Assembly (NCBI RefSeq): GCF_000018145.1
Contig: NC_009952.1
Span: 1,674,001-1,738,000, forward strand
Reading direction: 5' to 3'
Length of the DNA: 64,000 nucleotides
DNA from: Dinoroseobacter shibae DFL 12 = DSM 16493
GTDB taxonomy: Bacteria; Pseudomonadota; Alphaproteobacteria; Rhodobacterales; Rhodobacteraceae
This document shows, piece after piece, positions 47,169 through 56,123 of this stretch. Each line of letters opens with the position of its first letter. Positions within the stretch are counted from its first letter, which is position 1. The translations under genes and the position numbers were made by a program. Below the pieces are notes generated by a model. The model was not told the origin of the DNA. It worked only from the letters and a program-made list of their open reading frames with translations, and did no database searches.

Positions 47169-47176
47169 CGCTACCA
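47165..47176. promoter_or_regulatory. Operator-like palindrome between bgl and glk
   Basis: GTTAGCGCTACC has a TAGCGCTA palindromic core overlapping the stop of the beta-glucosidase gene. It shares GTTAGCGC with the site at 44662, so the same LacI-type regulator may bind here and modulate glk. Confidence 0.35.
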
Positions 47177-47207
47177 AAAACGATCAGTGATTCCGCGGAG
47201 CCCTGCG

Positions 47208-48179
47208 ATGACTTCCTTGCGAGACGCCCCTGCCCTTGTGGCCGATATCGGTGGCACGAACACCCGCGTGGCGCTGGCCGACGGCCCGGTCCTGCGCGCA
47301 GGCAGCGTCGAGAAGTACCGCAACGCGGACTACTCGTCTCTCGACAGCGTTCTGCGGAGCTATCTGGAGAAGATGGAAGTCGCCGGTTGCAGCGGCGCCT
47401 GCGTGGCGCTTGCCGGACCAGTGCGCAATGGGATCGGCCACCTGACCAATCTCGACTGGCGCATGGACGAGGACCTGCTGTCGGAGGCCACCGGGGCACC
47501 GGTGGTGGCCCTGCTGAACGACTTGCAAGCGCAAGGGTTCGCCTTGGGTCATCTGGAAGCTGCTTGCCTGCGCCCGGTGATCTCGCGCCCTCCCCCCGCC
47601 GCGCAAGAAACCCGCCTGATGATCGGCCTCGGTACCGGGTTCAACGCCGCGAGTGTTCTCTACACTCCCGCGGGCCGCATCGTGACCCCGTCGGAGGCCG
47701 GGCATGCAAACCTTCCCGTACGCACCGAACAGGAGTTGCGCCTATGTCGCTTCGTAGAGACCGCCCACGGCTTCCCCGCAGTCGAGGACGTGCTCTCGGG
47801 GCGCGGACTGGAGCGGGTTTATAACTTCCTCAGCCCGACACCCGATCAGCCGCAGCGCCTGTCCGCCGCCGAGGTCATGGCCGCCGCCGCCCGCGAGGAG
47901 CGGCAAGCACTGGATGCGCTGGAACTGTTCATCGGTCTGCTCGGGACGGTTGCGGGCAATCTCAGCCTGATCCACCTGCCATTCGGGGGCGTGTATCTTT
48001 GCGGCGGAGTCGCCCGGCATATCGGCCCCTATCTCGGCTCCATGGGCTTTGCCGAGGCCTTTGCCAACAAGGGCCGCTTTGCCGATTTCATGCGCGATTT
48101 TCCGGTGTGGCTGGTCGAGGACGATTTCGCCGCCCTGACCGGCTGCGCCAGCTTTCTGGATGAGCGCTGCCGCAACTAA
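47208..48179 (+). CDS. glk: Glucokinase
   Basis: The 323-residue enzyme phosphorylates glucose released by the two glucosidases. It is the Glk (group A) hexokinase type with phosphate-binding DIGGTNTRVAL near residue 12, substrate-binding LLNDLQAQGF near 105, GLGTGFNAA near 147 and glucose-contact EAGHANLP near 172. ATG 47208 has GGAG seven bases upstream. The stop overlaps that of the convergent sitD by four bases. Confidence 0.94.
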   Translation: MTSLRDAPALVADIGGTNTRVALADGPVLRAGSVEKYRNADYSSLDSVLRSYLEKMEVAGCSGACVALAGPVRNGIGHLTNLDWRMDEDLLSEATGAPVVALLNDLQAQGFALGHLEAACLRPVISRPPPAAQETRLMIGLGTGFNAASVLYTPAGRIVTPSEAGHANLPVRTEQELRLCRFVETAHGFPAVEDVLSGRGLERVYNFLSPTPDQPQRLSAAEVMAAAAREERQALDALELFIGLLGTVAGNLSLIHLPFGGVYLCGGVARHIGPYLGSMGFAEAFANKGRFADFMRDFPVWLVEDDFAALTGCASFLDERCRN

Positions 48180-49027
48180 GGGGCCGGCAAAGGCTCGGTC
48201 CGCTGTTCTGTCCGGCCCGCGCGCCAGAGCTTATGCACGAAGGCTGCCACGAAGACCGCCGACAGGATCAGAATGATTGTCGGTGCAGGCGCACTGTCGA
48301 GCCAGAAACTGGCATAGACACCGGAGATTGACGCGAGGCACGTCACCGCCACCGCAATCCACAGCATATGCACGAACCGCTTGGTCACAAGAAACGCAAT
48401 CGCCCCGGGCGCGATCAGCAAGCCGATGGCAAGGATGATCCCGACCGCCTTGAGCACCGCAACGATGGTCAGCGAAATCAACGCCAGAAGCCCGTAATGA
48501 AGCCAGGCTACCCGTAGCCCCACCGCCCGCGCCTGCGCCGGATCGAAAGCATGAAGCAGGAAATCCCGCCATTTCACCAACAAGATGCCCGCAACCACCA
48601 CAGCAATGATGCCCGCGGTCGCCAGATCCCCGGACCCGATCCCCAACATGTTGCCGAAAAGGATGTGGTCAAGGTGCATGTTGGTCTCGATCTTGGTGTA
48701 GATCACCAACCCGAGCCCAAACATCCCCGAGAACACCACCCCCATCACCGTGTCCTGCTTCACCCGGCTGTGGGCCTGCAGATATCCCGTCGCCAACGCG
48801 CAGGTCATTCCCGCCGCGAAAGCCCCGAAGATCAGCGGGATGCCCAGCACATAGGCCAGTACGATCCCGGGCAGCACCGCATGGCTGATCGCGTCGCCCA
48901 TAAGGCTCCAGCCCTTCAGCACCACGAAGCACGACAGGATCGCCGTGGGCACCGAAATGAGCACCGCGATCAGGAATGCGTTCTGCATGAACGGAAACTG
49001 GAACGGCGCAAAGAGAGTATCGATCAT
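48176..49027 (-). CDS. sitD: Manganese/iron ABC permease SitD
   Basis: A 283-residue ABC-3 family permease with about eight helices and GWSLMGDAISHAVLPG, the cytoplasmic loop that contacts the ATPase. Its ATG overlaps the sitC stop by four bases. It is the last gene of sitABCD and a partner of SitC. The longer frame to 49168 overlaps sitC and is rejected. Confidence 0.88.
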   Translation of the reverse strand: MIDTLFAPFQFPFMQNAFLIAVLISVPTAILSCFVVLKGWSLMGDAISHAVLPGIVLAYVLGIPLIFGAFAAGMTCALATGYLQAHSRVKQDTVMGVVFSGMFGLGLVIYTKIETNMHLDHILFGNMLGIGSGDLATAGIIAVVVAGILLVKWRDFLLHAFDPAQARAVGLRVAWLHYGLLALISLTIVAVLKAVGIILAIGLLIAPGAIAFLVTKRFVHMLWIAVAVTCLASISGVYASFWLDSAPAPTIILILSAVFVAAFVHKLWRAGRTEQRTEPLPAP

Positions 49028-49923
49028 TCTGCCGCCTCCAGGGGGCGCGTCGCACCCTCCGACGGCTGTGCCATGACCATGCCACGCGCGGCCCGCCGCC
49101 GCGCGGCCAGACGCCCGTGCTTGGGCGCAAAGAAGAACGCCAGCAGAAACAGGAGCGTCTGCAAGCAAATGATGATCCCGCCCGTCGCCCCGTCGAGATA
49201 GTAGCTAAAATAGGCCCCAACAGCCGCACTCCCCGCTCCGATGCAGACCGCGATGATCAACAGCCGTTGGAACCGGTCGGTCAAAAGGTAGGCGGTCGCG
49301 CCCGGTGTCACCACCATGGCGATCACGAGAAAAGCGCCAACCGTTTGCAACGCTGCGACCGTACAGGCCGAAAGAAGCACGAAGAACAGGAACTTCAATC
49401 GGACCGGGTTCAGCCCGATGGACCGCGCGTGGTTCTCGTCGAAGAATGTGACCATCAGGTCCTTCCACTTCACCAGAAGCACGGCGAGCGACACGCCTCC
49501 GATTAAAACCAGCTGCACTGTATCAGTCGGCGTGATCGCCAGGATATTGCCCAGCATGATGGTCTGGATATCCACGGATGTCGGCGAGATCGACATCATG
49601 AACAGGCCCAGCCCGAAGAAAGAGGTGAAGATCAGACCGATGATCGCGTCCTCCTTCAGCCCGGAGCGCTGGTTCAGAAACAGCATTGTACCTGCCGCCA
49701 AGCCCCCGGACAGGAACGCCCCGAGTGCGAAGGGCAGCCCCAGCATGTATGCGCCCGCCACACCCGGCACGATCGCATGGCTCAGCGCGTCGCCGATCAA
49801 CGACCAGCCCTTGAGCATCAGGTAACACGACAGAAAGGCACAGACCGCCCCAACCAGCGCGCTGACCCAGATCGCATTTGTCATGTAGCCGTAGCTGAAC
49901 GGCTCCAGAAGCGTCCCGATCAC
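49024..49923 (-). CDS. sitC: Manganese/iron ABC permease SitC
   Basis: A 299-residue ABC-3 permease closely similar in pattern to SitD ([19 protein letters not shown]) but with a longer basic C-terminus. Its start overlaps the sitB stop by four bases, giving tight translational coupling. With SitD it forms the transmembrane heterodimer. Confidence 0.9.
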   Translation of the reverse strand: MIGTLLEPFSYGYMTNAIWVSALVGAVCAFLSCYLMLKGWSLIGDALSHAIVPGVAGAYMLGLPFALGAFLSGGLAAGTMLFLNQRSGLKEDAIIGLIFTSFFGLGLFMMSISPTSVDIQTIMLGNILAITPTDTVQLVLIGGVSLAVLLVKWKDLMVTFFDENHARSIGLNPVRLKFLFFVLLSACTVAALQTVGAFLVIAMVVTPGATAYLLTDRFQRLLIIAVCIGAGSAAVGAYFSYYLDGATGGIIICLQTLLFLLAFFFAPKHGRLAARRRAARGMVMAQPSEGATRPLEAAE

Positions 49924-50816
49924 CGCGTGTCCCCCTCATCGGGCGAGGTCAGCGTACGGGTCTTCTCGTCATAGGTAACGAGCGGGCGTTCGTCGTCGGT
50001 AAAGATCATCACCTTGCGCGCGTCGTCATCGTCATGCAGGTCCGCGCCCTCAAGAACGAAGTGACGCAGCACTCCGCCGAAGGCTCGCTCCAGGTTCGCT
50101 TGGGTGAAGGTCGTCTCCGTCGGACCATAGCCCAGAACCGTGCCTTTCATCAGGATTGTCCGATCGCAGAATTCCGGAACCGAGCCGAGGTTGTGGGTCG
50201 AGACCAGCATCACGCGGCCCTCATCCCTCAAATCGCGCAGCAGGGCGATGATGGCCTCCTCGGTCTGCACATCCACCCCCGTGAATGGCTCGTCGAGCAG
50301 GATCACCTGCCCGTTCTGTGCCAGTGCACGCGCCAGAAACACCCGCTTGCGCTGGCCGCCCGACAACTCGCCGATCTGGCGCGTCCGAAACTCTGCCATG
50401 CCGACGCGCGCCAACGCCTCCTGCACCGCCTGCCGGTCCTTGGCGGAAGGAATGCGCAACAATCCCATATGGCCGTAACGGCCCATCATCACCACGTCCT
50501 CCACCAACACAGGGAAGGACCAGTCGACCTCTTCGTTTTGCGGAACATAGGCGATCTTGTTGGCCTTCAGGGCAGCCGCGACCGTGCCGCCCATCACTTC
50601 GATCTCGCCCTTGGCGACCGGAACGAACCCCATGATCGCCTTGAACAAGGTAGATTTGCCCGCCCCATTCACCCCCACCAGTGCGGTGATAGAGCCTTGC
50701 GGAATTTCGAAACTCGCATCGTTGAGCGCGGTCAGCCCGTTGCGATAAGTCACTGTGACCCCACGCGCGCGCAGCCCGATCGGGACTGGGGTCTCAATGG
50801 CAGCGGCTTCGGGCAT
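49920..50816 (-). CDS. sitB: Manganese/iron ABC transporter ATPase SitB
   Basis: The 298-residue ATPase has Walker [10 protein letters not shown], signature LSGGQRKR, Walker [13 protein letters not shown] and switch [10 protein letters not shown]-terminal extension (about 245-298) is rich in aspartate (DLHDDDDAR). ATG 50816 is chosen since AAGGAG precedes it and the longer frame runs into sitA. It energises metal uptake. Confidence 0.9.
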   Translation of the reverse strand: MPEAAAIETPVPIGLRARGVTVTYRNGLTALNDASFEIPQGSITALVGVNGAGKSTLFKAIMGFVPVAKGEIEVMGGTVAAALKANKIAYVPQNEEVDWSFPVLVEDVVMMGRYGHMGLLRIPSAKDRQAVQEALARVGMAEFRTRQIGELSGGQRKRVFLARALAQNGQVILLDEPFTGVDVQTEEAIIALLRDLRDEGRVMLVSTHNLGSVPEFCDRTILMKGTVLGYGPTETTFTQANLERAFGGVLRHFVLEGADLHDDDDARKVMIFTDDERPLVTYDEKTRTLTSPDEGDTR

Positions 50817-50838
50817 CGGGGCGGGCTCCTTTACAGGC

Positions 50839-51729
50839 TCAGTTGAGAGGGGTTGTGAGACCTTCGGCAACGGTCTCGGAGGTGACTCGCAGCAGATCGA
50901 GATATGTGGGCACCGGGCCATCGGGCCCCGTCAGGCTATCCACGTAGAGCACACCGCCAAACCGCGCCCCGGTTTCGCGGGCAACCTGCTCGGCCGGGTC
51001 GTTGTTCACGGTGCTCTCACAGAAAACCACCGGGATCTCGTTGGCGCGCACGCCGTCGATGACCTTGCGAACTTGCTGGGGTGTGCCTGTCTGATCCGCG
51101 TTCATGGGCCAGAGATAGAGCTCCTGCATCCCGAAATCACGGGCGAGATAGCTGAACGCCCCTTCGCACGACACTAGCCAGCGCTGGCTGGCGGGCACCG
51201 CCTGCACCATCTCACGCAGCGGGGCGATGGTCGCGGTGATCTCGGCCTTGTAGGCCTCGGCATTCGCAAGATAGGTCTCGGCGTTGTCCGGATCGTGCTC
51301 GGCGAAGGCCGCTGCGATATTGTCGACATAGACAAGCGCGTTATCGAGCGACATCCACGCATGCGGGTTCGGCTTGCCCTCGTAACTGCCCGACCCGATG
51401 GAGACCGGATCGATCCCGTCGGTCAGCGTCACGGCAGGCACGTCGCGCAGGTTCGACAAGAACTGCTCGAACCAAAGCTCCAGGTTCAGCCCGTTCCACA
51501 GGATCAGGTCCGCGTCCTGAGCCTTCAGAAGGTCCCGCGGCGTCGGCTGGTAGCCGTGGATCTCCGCCCCCGGCTTGGTGATGGACACGACCTCTGCCGC
51601 GTCGCCGGCCACGTTCTGTGCCATGTCAGCGATCACTGTGAAGGTGGTCACGGCCTTCAACTTCTCCGCATGCGCGAGGGACGGCAGGGCAAGAGCGGCG
51701 GCAAGGGTCACTCCAGATAGCAAACGCAT
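50839..51729 (-). CDS. sitA: Manganese/iron-binding protein SitA
   Basis: The 296-residue periplasmic protein has a signal peptide (cleaved after AHA near residue 21). Metal ligands expected for the cluster A-I family are H58 in EIHGYQ, H123 in NPHAWM, E189 in SCEGAF and D264 in LYVDSL. Glutamate at the third site, where zinc-specific ZnuA has histidine, supports Mn2+ or Fe2+ over zinc. ATG 51729 has GGAG upstream. A Mur/Fur-like box precedes the gene. Confidence 0.9.
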   Translation of the reverse strand: MRLLSGVTLAAALALPSLAHAEKLKAVTTFTVIADMAQNVAGDAAEVVSITKPGAEIHGYQPTPRDLLKAQDADLILWNGLNLELWFEQFLSNLRDVPAVTLTDGIDPVSIGSGSYEGKPNPHAWMSLDNALVYVDNIAAAFAEHDPDNAETYLANAEAYKAEITATIAPLREMVQAVPASQRWLVSCEGAFSYLARDFGMQELYLWPMNADQTGTPQQVRKVIDGVRANEIPVVFCESTVNNDPAEQVARETGARFGGVLYVDSLTGPDGPVPTYLDLLRVTSETVAEGLTTPLN

Positions 51730-51766
51730 CAATGTTTCTCCGTCGATGGGGTTTGCGGGGCTGGAA

Positions 51767-51787
51767 TGAATATGAGAATGATTTGCA
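51767..51787 (-). promoter_or_regulatory. Mur/Fur-type box upstream of sitA
   Basis: On the minus strand the 21-base sequence begins TGCAAATCATTCTCATATT and forms an imperfect palindrome similar to Fur and Mur sites (TGCAAATNNTTCTCA type). Its distance of about 40-60 bases from the start fits Mn-responsive repression of sitABCD. Confidence 0.6.
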
Positions 51788-51858
51788 AGAAAGTAAAGGA
51801 CATGCGTGCAAAAAGGGCCCACGCAAGGCGTGCGCCCCATTCACTTCATAGCAAATCG

Positions 51859-52311
51859 TCAGGCTGGCGCTGTGACCGGCTCCACACCCAGAAGGTCCTT
51901 GAGCCCGGTATTATCCTTGACAAGACTTTCGAGCGTGATTGCGTCGAGAGAGCGATAAAAGGCCATCAAGGCTTCGCCAAGGGCCCCTTTCAGCCGACAA
52001 ACCGAAATCAGCGGACAAGTGCACTCCTTGGCGTCGAAACACTCGGCAAAGGGCGTTCCGGCTTCGAACACCCGGAAAACACCGCCCACGGTGATGTCCT
52101 GCGCGTTGCGGGCCAGTCGAATGCCGCCCCCGCGTCCACGTACGGTTTCGATGAAACCGGTCTGGCCCAGCATGTTGATGACTTGTCCGAGATGGTTTTC
52201 CGACGCGTTGGTCGCCTTTGCGACCTCCGAAGTCCGGATGTTCCGCCCGGTATGCACCGCACAATACATGAGCGTCCGCATGGCGAGGTTGGTTCGGGTC
52301 GTAAGGCGCAT
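51859..52311 (-). CDS. nsrR: Nitric-oxide-sensing regulator NsrR (Rrf2 family)
   Basis: A 150-residue Rrf2 regulator with an N-terminal winged helix (NLAMRTLMYCAVH, wing VRGRGGGIRLA). The Fe-S cysteines are C91, C97 and C105 (C-x5-C-x7-C), plus an extra C99, matching NsrR rather than the cysteine-poor IscR here. The cluster reacts with NO. It lies beside the nitrate cluster, divergent from nasT, and has a perfect FNR-type box upstream. Targets likely include NO-detoxifying genes, possibly the globin gene. Confidence 0.85.
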   Translation of the reverse strand: MRLTTRTNLAMRTLMYCAVHTGRNIRTSEVAKATNASENHLGQVINMLGQTGFIETVRGRGGGIRLARNAQDITVGGVFRVFEAGTPFAECFDAKECTCPLISVCRLKGALGEALMAFYRSLDAITLESLVKDNTGLKDLLGVEPVTAPA

Positions 52312-52380
52312 GGACCTAAGATCCTTTTCGGGGGCGAGGACGCAGTCACGTCCACGTTAAGGATAGTCTAAGAGGTGTCT

Positions 52381-52394
52381 TTGATTTGGATCAA
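52381..52394. promoter_or_regulatory. Perfect FNR-type box
   Basis: TTGATTTGGATCAA is exactly TTGAT-N4-ATCAA, the FnrL/FNR consensus. It lies 70 bases upstream of nsrR and about 200 bases upstream of nasT. Its distance fits oxygen- or NO-responsive activation of nsrR by an FNR-family protein. Confidence 0.75.
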
Positions 52395-52593
52395 GCAGAA
52401 GAATCCAAGGCGACTGCACCCCACAAGCGACACGAGCAGCCCGGCAAGCCCGGCCGACAGCGTCGAATAGAATGCCCCGGTGAGTGGCACGAAGCATTTG
52501 GTAACGCCCAAAATCTGAGCAGACCGTAACACCGCGCAGGCGCAACGCGCGCGAACCCTTGCGAGTCCCTCGGAAAGCCCAAACAGCTTCGGC

Positions 52594-53178
52594 ATGCCGA
52601 AGCCCCTCAAGATACTCGTGGTAGAGCCTGATGAATCCCGTGCGCGGATGATCATGGATGGCCTTGCGGAAGCTGGCGAGGCGGAAGTGATGGTGCTCGG
52701 GTCTGCGACAGGGCTTGCGCGGCACATGGCGGAACTGGGACCGGACGTCGTGTTGATCGCCATGTCGAACCCCTCTCGCGATACGCTCGAAGCGCTCAGT
52801 GTGGCCTCCGGCTTCAACGAGCGACCGGTGGCAATGTTCGTGGACCGCTCTGACGATGCCACGACGCGCGCGGCCATCGAGGCAGGCGTCAGCGCGTATG
52901 TCGTGGACGGACTGCACAAGGAACGTATCAAGCCGATCCTCGATGCCGCTATTGCGCGGTTCAACATGTTCGCCCGGTTGCGTACCGAGCTTGCCGCGGC
53001 CAAGACCGCTCTCGCCGAGCGCAAGACGATCGAACGGGCGAAGGGCCTGCTGATGACCGCGAAAGGGATCACCGAAGACCAAGCCTATGCCATTCTGCGC
53101 AAGACCGCGATGGATCAGGGCCGGAAGGTCTCCGAAGTCGCCGAAGCACTGGTCACAGCGTCGGACATGTTGCGATGA
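52594..53178 (+). CDS. nasT: Nitrate response antiterminator NasT (ANTAR)
   Basis: The 194-residue protein has a receiver-like domain (1-120) and a C-terminal ANTAR RNA-binding domain (about 128-190) with ERAKGLLMTAKGITEDQAY and the conserved A/Y pattern. The phospho-acceptor position in strand beta-3 (VVLIAMSNPSRD) is A56 instead of aspartate. E11 and D13 remain, and H/K are near 107-112. Its ANTAR dimer should bind the hairpins upstream of nrtA. NasS, encoded next with a four-base overlap, would hold it inactive without nitrate. No promoter was identified, but the gene reads away from nsrR. Confidence 0.9.
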   Translation: MPKPLKILVVEPDESRARMIMDGLAEAGEAEVMVLGSATGLARHMAELGPDVVLIAMSNPSRDTLEALSVASGFNERPVAMFVDRSDDATTRAAIEAGVSAYVVDGLHKERIKPILDAAIARFNMFARLRTELAAAKTALAERKTIERAKGLLMTAKGITEDQAYAILRKTAMDQGRKVSEVAEALVTASDMLR

Positions 53179-54353
53179 GCCGCGCGCCTTTGAACATCGG
53201 TTACCTCCCGCTGGTGGATGCCGCGCCCCTTATCATCGCCCAGAAGATGGGCTTTGCAGATACAGAGGGTATCAGGCTCGCGCTCCACAAGCAGCCGTCC
53301 TGGTCGGCACTGCGGGACGGCGTGGCGCTCGGCACGCTGGATGCGGGGCACATGCTCAGCCCCCTGCCCGTGGCGATGTCCCTCGGTCTCGGCGGACTGC
53401 CGACAGCGATGGACGCGCTTCTGGTCATGTCGGTGAACGGCAATGTCATCGGCGTGTCCAACGGCCTTGCCAGCAAGATGCGCAGCAATGGCTGGCGCGA
53501 GGATTTCAGAGATCCGCTAGCAACCGGCAAGCACCTGATCCGCGCCAGCGGACGCAAACTGCGCATCGGCGTTCCTTTCCCGTTCTCGATGCATGCCGAA
53601 CTTGTCTATTTCTGGCTGAATGCACTGGGTCTGAAGACCCCCGACGAGTTGGATGTCCGCACCGTCCCGCCGCCGCATATGGCCGATGCCATCGCCGCCA
53701 ACGAGATCGATGCTTTCTGCGTGGGCGAACCCTGGGGCTCCATTGCGGTCGAAACCGGCGTTGGCGAATTGATACTGCCCGCGAACTCGATCTGGACCTT
53801 CAGCCCGGAAAAGGTACTCGCTGCGCGACGCGACTGGATCGAGACCAACCCGGCAGAAACCCGGGCCCTGATGCGCGCCGTCGTGACCGCGGCGCGCTGG
53901 CTCGGCGACCCCGAGAACCGCCTTGTCGCCTCCGAAATCCTCGCGCAACCGGGGCTGATCGATGTGCCTTCCGAAGTCATCGACCGCGCTTTGTCCGGGC
54001 AGATCACTTCGAAACCGAAAGCGCTTGCTCACCGGGTGCCAAGGTTTCTCGAGTTTCATGCAAGTGCGGCGAACTTCCCGTGGCGCAGCCAGGCTGCCTG
54101 GATCGCCAGCAACATTGCCGCGAGGGTGGGGTTGGATCGCACCGAGGCGATGCGCATTTCCATGGCGTGCTACCGAAGCGATCTCTATCGCGCGAACCTG
54201 ACCGATCTCGGGCTCGATATGCCCGGAGCATCCGCCAAGATGGAGGGCGCCTTGGCCCAACCCACGCCTGTTGCATCTGCGAAAGGTTCGATCATTCTGG
54301 GACCGGATGCGTTTTTTGACGGCTCGATTTTTGATCCGGGCAAGGGTTTGTGA
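53175..54353 (+). CDS. nasS: Nitrate/nitrite sensor NasS
   Basis: The 392-residue protein resembles NrtA-type solute-binding proteins but has no signal peptide, so it is cytoplasmic. The conserved parts NIGYLPLVDAAPLIIAQ at the start, HMLSPLPVAMSLG and CVGEPWGSIAV mark the family. NasS binds nitrate and releases NasT. It overlaps nasT by four bases, supporting stoichiometric production. The 263-base leader and nrtA follow. Confidence 0.92.
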   Translation: MSRAPLNIGYLPLVDAAPLIIAQKMGFADTEGIRLALHKQPSWSALRDGVALGTLDAGHMLSPLPVAMSLGLGGLPTAMDALLVMSVNGNVIGVSNGLASKMRSNGWREDFRDPLATGKHLIRASGRKLRIGVPFPFSMHAELVYFWLNALGLKTPDELDVRTVPPPHMADAIAANEIDAFCVGEPWGSIAVETGVGELILPANSIWTFSPEKVLAARRDWIETNPAETRALMRAVVTAARWLGDPENRLVASEILAQPGLIDVPSEVIDRALSGQITSKPKALAHRVPRFLEFHASAANFPWRSQAAWIASNIAARVGLDRTEAMRISMACYRSDLYRANLTDLGLDMPGASAKMEGALAQPTPVASAKGSIILGPDAFFDGSIFDPGKGL

Positions 54354-54453
54354 TCAATTACTGTGCAGGTGCAGCATTTTTCTGACATGAATCGGCCAGC
54401 CTGCTTCATGAGACTTTGAAAACCACGCGACTCGCTGCAATGGTCTAGGCATC

Positions 54454-54501
54454 GCGACGAGCAAAGATGTTCGCGCCAAGCCTCGTCCCCACAGCCGGGG
54501 A
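54454..54501 (+). promoter_or_regulatory. Tandem ANTAR-binding hexaloop hairpins
   Basis: P1: GCG-A-CGAGC (54454-54462) pairs with GTTCGCGC (54469-54476), closing the hexaloop AAAGAT with one bulged A. P2: TCCCC (54486-54490) pairs with GGGGA (54497-54501), closing the hexaloop ACAGCC. Both loops have A at position 1 and G at position 4, the known ANTAR recognition pattern. They are nine bases apart. Confidence 0.8.
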
Positions 54502-54512
54502 TTTCCGGAGCA

Positions 54513-54568
54513 AAGCCGCTCAACCGCTTGCGTCACATGACGCGAGACAGGTTGATGCGGCTTTTTTT
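54513..54568 (+). terminator. Regulated terminator of the nas leader
   Basis: AAGCCGCTCAACC (54513-54525) pairs with GGTTGATGCGGCTT (54550-54563) with one bulged T, enclosing a nested GCGTCA/TGACGC hairpin, and is followed by a run of seven T (54562-54568). It starts 12 bases after P2. NasT binding to P1/P2 would prevent its formation and allow nrtA expression. Confidence 0.8.
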
Positions 54569-54616
54569 GATTCTTGTCCCCGCCCGCCCGCTCGGGGATC
54601 AACCGAAGGAACCAAG

Positions 54617-55984
54617 ATGAGACGAACGTGTGCTGCCCTCCTGGCAACCTCCGCCCTGATGTCCCCGGCGCTGGCGGAAATGCTGCCCGTCGAAAAGGAC
54701 GAACTGAAATTCGGCTTCATAAAGCTGACCGACATGGCGCCCCTCGCCATCGCCTACGAGCGCGGCTACTTTTTCGATGAAGGCTTGTTCGTAACACTCG
54801 AAGCTCAGGCAAACTGGAAGGTGTTGCTGGATGGCGTGATCTCCGGCCAACTCGACGGCGCGCACATGCTTGCAGGCCAGCCGCTGGCGGCAACCATCGG
54901 CTACGGCACTCAGGCCCATATCGTGACGCCTTTCTCCATGGACCTGAACGGCAACGGCATCACCGTTTCCAACGAGATCTGGGAGCAGATGAAGCCGAAC
55001 ATCCCGAAAATGGAAGACGGCCGCCCGCAGCACCCTATCTCGGCCTCCGCGCTCAAGCCGATCGTGGACGAGTACAACGCCTCCGGTCGTCCATTCAACA
55101 TGGGCATGGTCTTCCCGGTTTCGACGCATAATTACGAGCTGCGCTACTGGCTGGCGGCCGGCGGCATTCACCCGGGCTTCTACTCGCCAGAGGACGTATC
55201 CGGCCAGATCAACGCCGAGGCCTTCCTTTCGGTGACCCCCCCGCCGCAGATGCCTGCCACCCTCGAGGCCGGCACGATCTACGGCTATTGCGTGGGCGAG
55301 CCGTGGAACCAGCAGGCAGTGTTCAAGGGGATCGGCGTGCCGGTCATCACCGACTACCAGATCTGGAAAAACAACCCGGAAAAGGTGTTCGGCCTGACCG
55401 CCGCGTTCGTTGAAGAGAACCCCAACACCACCCTCGCGATCACAAAGGCGCTGATCCGCGCGGCGATCTGGCTGGACGAAAACGACAATGCCAACCGGCC
55501 CGAGGCGGTCGAGATCCTGAGCCGCCCGAACTATGTCGGCGCCGATTATGACGTGATCGCGAATTCCATGACCGGGTTTTTCGAGTTCGAGAAAGGCGAC
55601 CGCCGCGACATCCCGGATTTCAACGTGTTCTTTCGGTACAACGCGACCTACCCGTTCTACTCCGACGCAGTCTGGTACCTAACGCAGATGCGCCGCTGGG
55701 GGCAGATATCCGAGGCGAAACCCGACAGCTGGTACGACGAAGTAGCTCGCATGGTCTACAAACCCGAGATCTACCTCGAAGCCGCCCGGCTGCTTGTGGA
55801 TGAGGGTCTTGCCGACGAAGCCGACTTCCCCTGGGACAGCGACGGCTACAAGGCCCCAACCCCAGCCGAGGATATCATCGACGGCATCGCCTATGACGGC
55901 AAGCAGCCCAATGCTTATCTCGAGAGCCTGACCATCGGCCTCAAAGGTGCGCAGAAGGTCGTCGGCAGCGAAATCCAAGGCTGA
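54617..55984 (+). CDS. nrtA: Nitrate ABC transporter substrate-binding protein NrtA
   Basis: The 455-residue exported protein has a signal peptide (cleavage after ALA near residue 20). It binds nitrate in the periplasm. Family blocks include [35 protein letters not shown] and [12 protein letters not shown]. It follows the regulated leader. ATG 54617 has AAGGA six to seven bases upstream, and the longer frame to 54467 would run through the leader hairpins. It is homologous to the adjacent NasS. Confidence 0.94.
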   Translation: MRRTCAALLATSALMSPALAEMLPVEKDELKFGFIKLTDMAPLAIAYERGYFFDEGLFVTLEAQANWKVLLDGVISGQLDGAHMLAGQPLAATIGYGTQAHIVTPFSMDLNGNGITVSNEIWEQMKPNIPKMEDGRPQHPISASALKPIVDEYNASGRPFNMGMVFPVSTHNYELRYWLAAGGIHPGFYSPEDVSGQINAEAFLSVTPPPQMPATLEAGTIYGYCVGEPWNQQAVFKGIGVPVITDYQIWKNNPEKVFGLTAAFVEENPNTTLAITKALIRAAIWLDENDNANRPEAVEILSRPNYVGADYDVIANSMTGFFEFEKGDRRDIPDFNVFFRYNATYPFYSDAVWYLTQMRRWGQISEAKPDSWYDEVARMVYKPEIYLEAARLLVDEGLADEADFPWDSDGYKAPTPAEDIIDGIAYDGKQPNAYLESLTIGLKGAQKVVGSEIQG

Positions 55985-56018
55985 TCGCACACACGCGCCC
56001 TGCCCTCGCGGGGTGCAT

Positions 56019-56052
56019 CCCGCCCGCAGTTCTCCTGACCCCTGCGGGCGGG
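56019..56052 (+). repeat. Intercistronic hairpin between nrtA and nrtB
   Basis: CCCGCCCGCAG (56019-56029) and CTGCGGGCGGG (56042-56052) form an 11-pair GC-rich stem with a 12-base loop and no T run. Such stems often protect an upstream binding-protein mRNA from 3' decay and lower downstream expression. Confidence 0.65.
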
Positions 56053-56123
56053 CCTATTCCCCGAATGCCACAACCCCGCCCGCGGCGCGCTCTTCTCGCC
56101 GCCCCAGACCCGGAGCAGACCAG

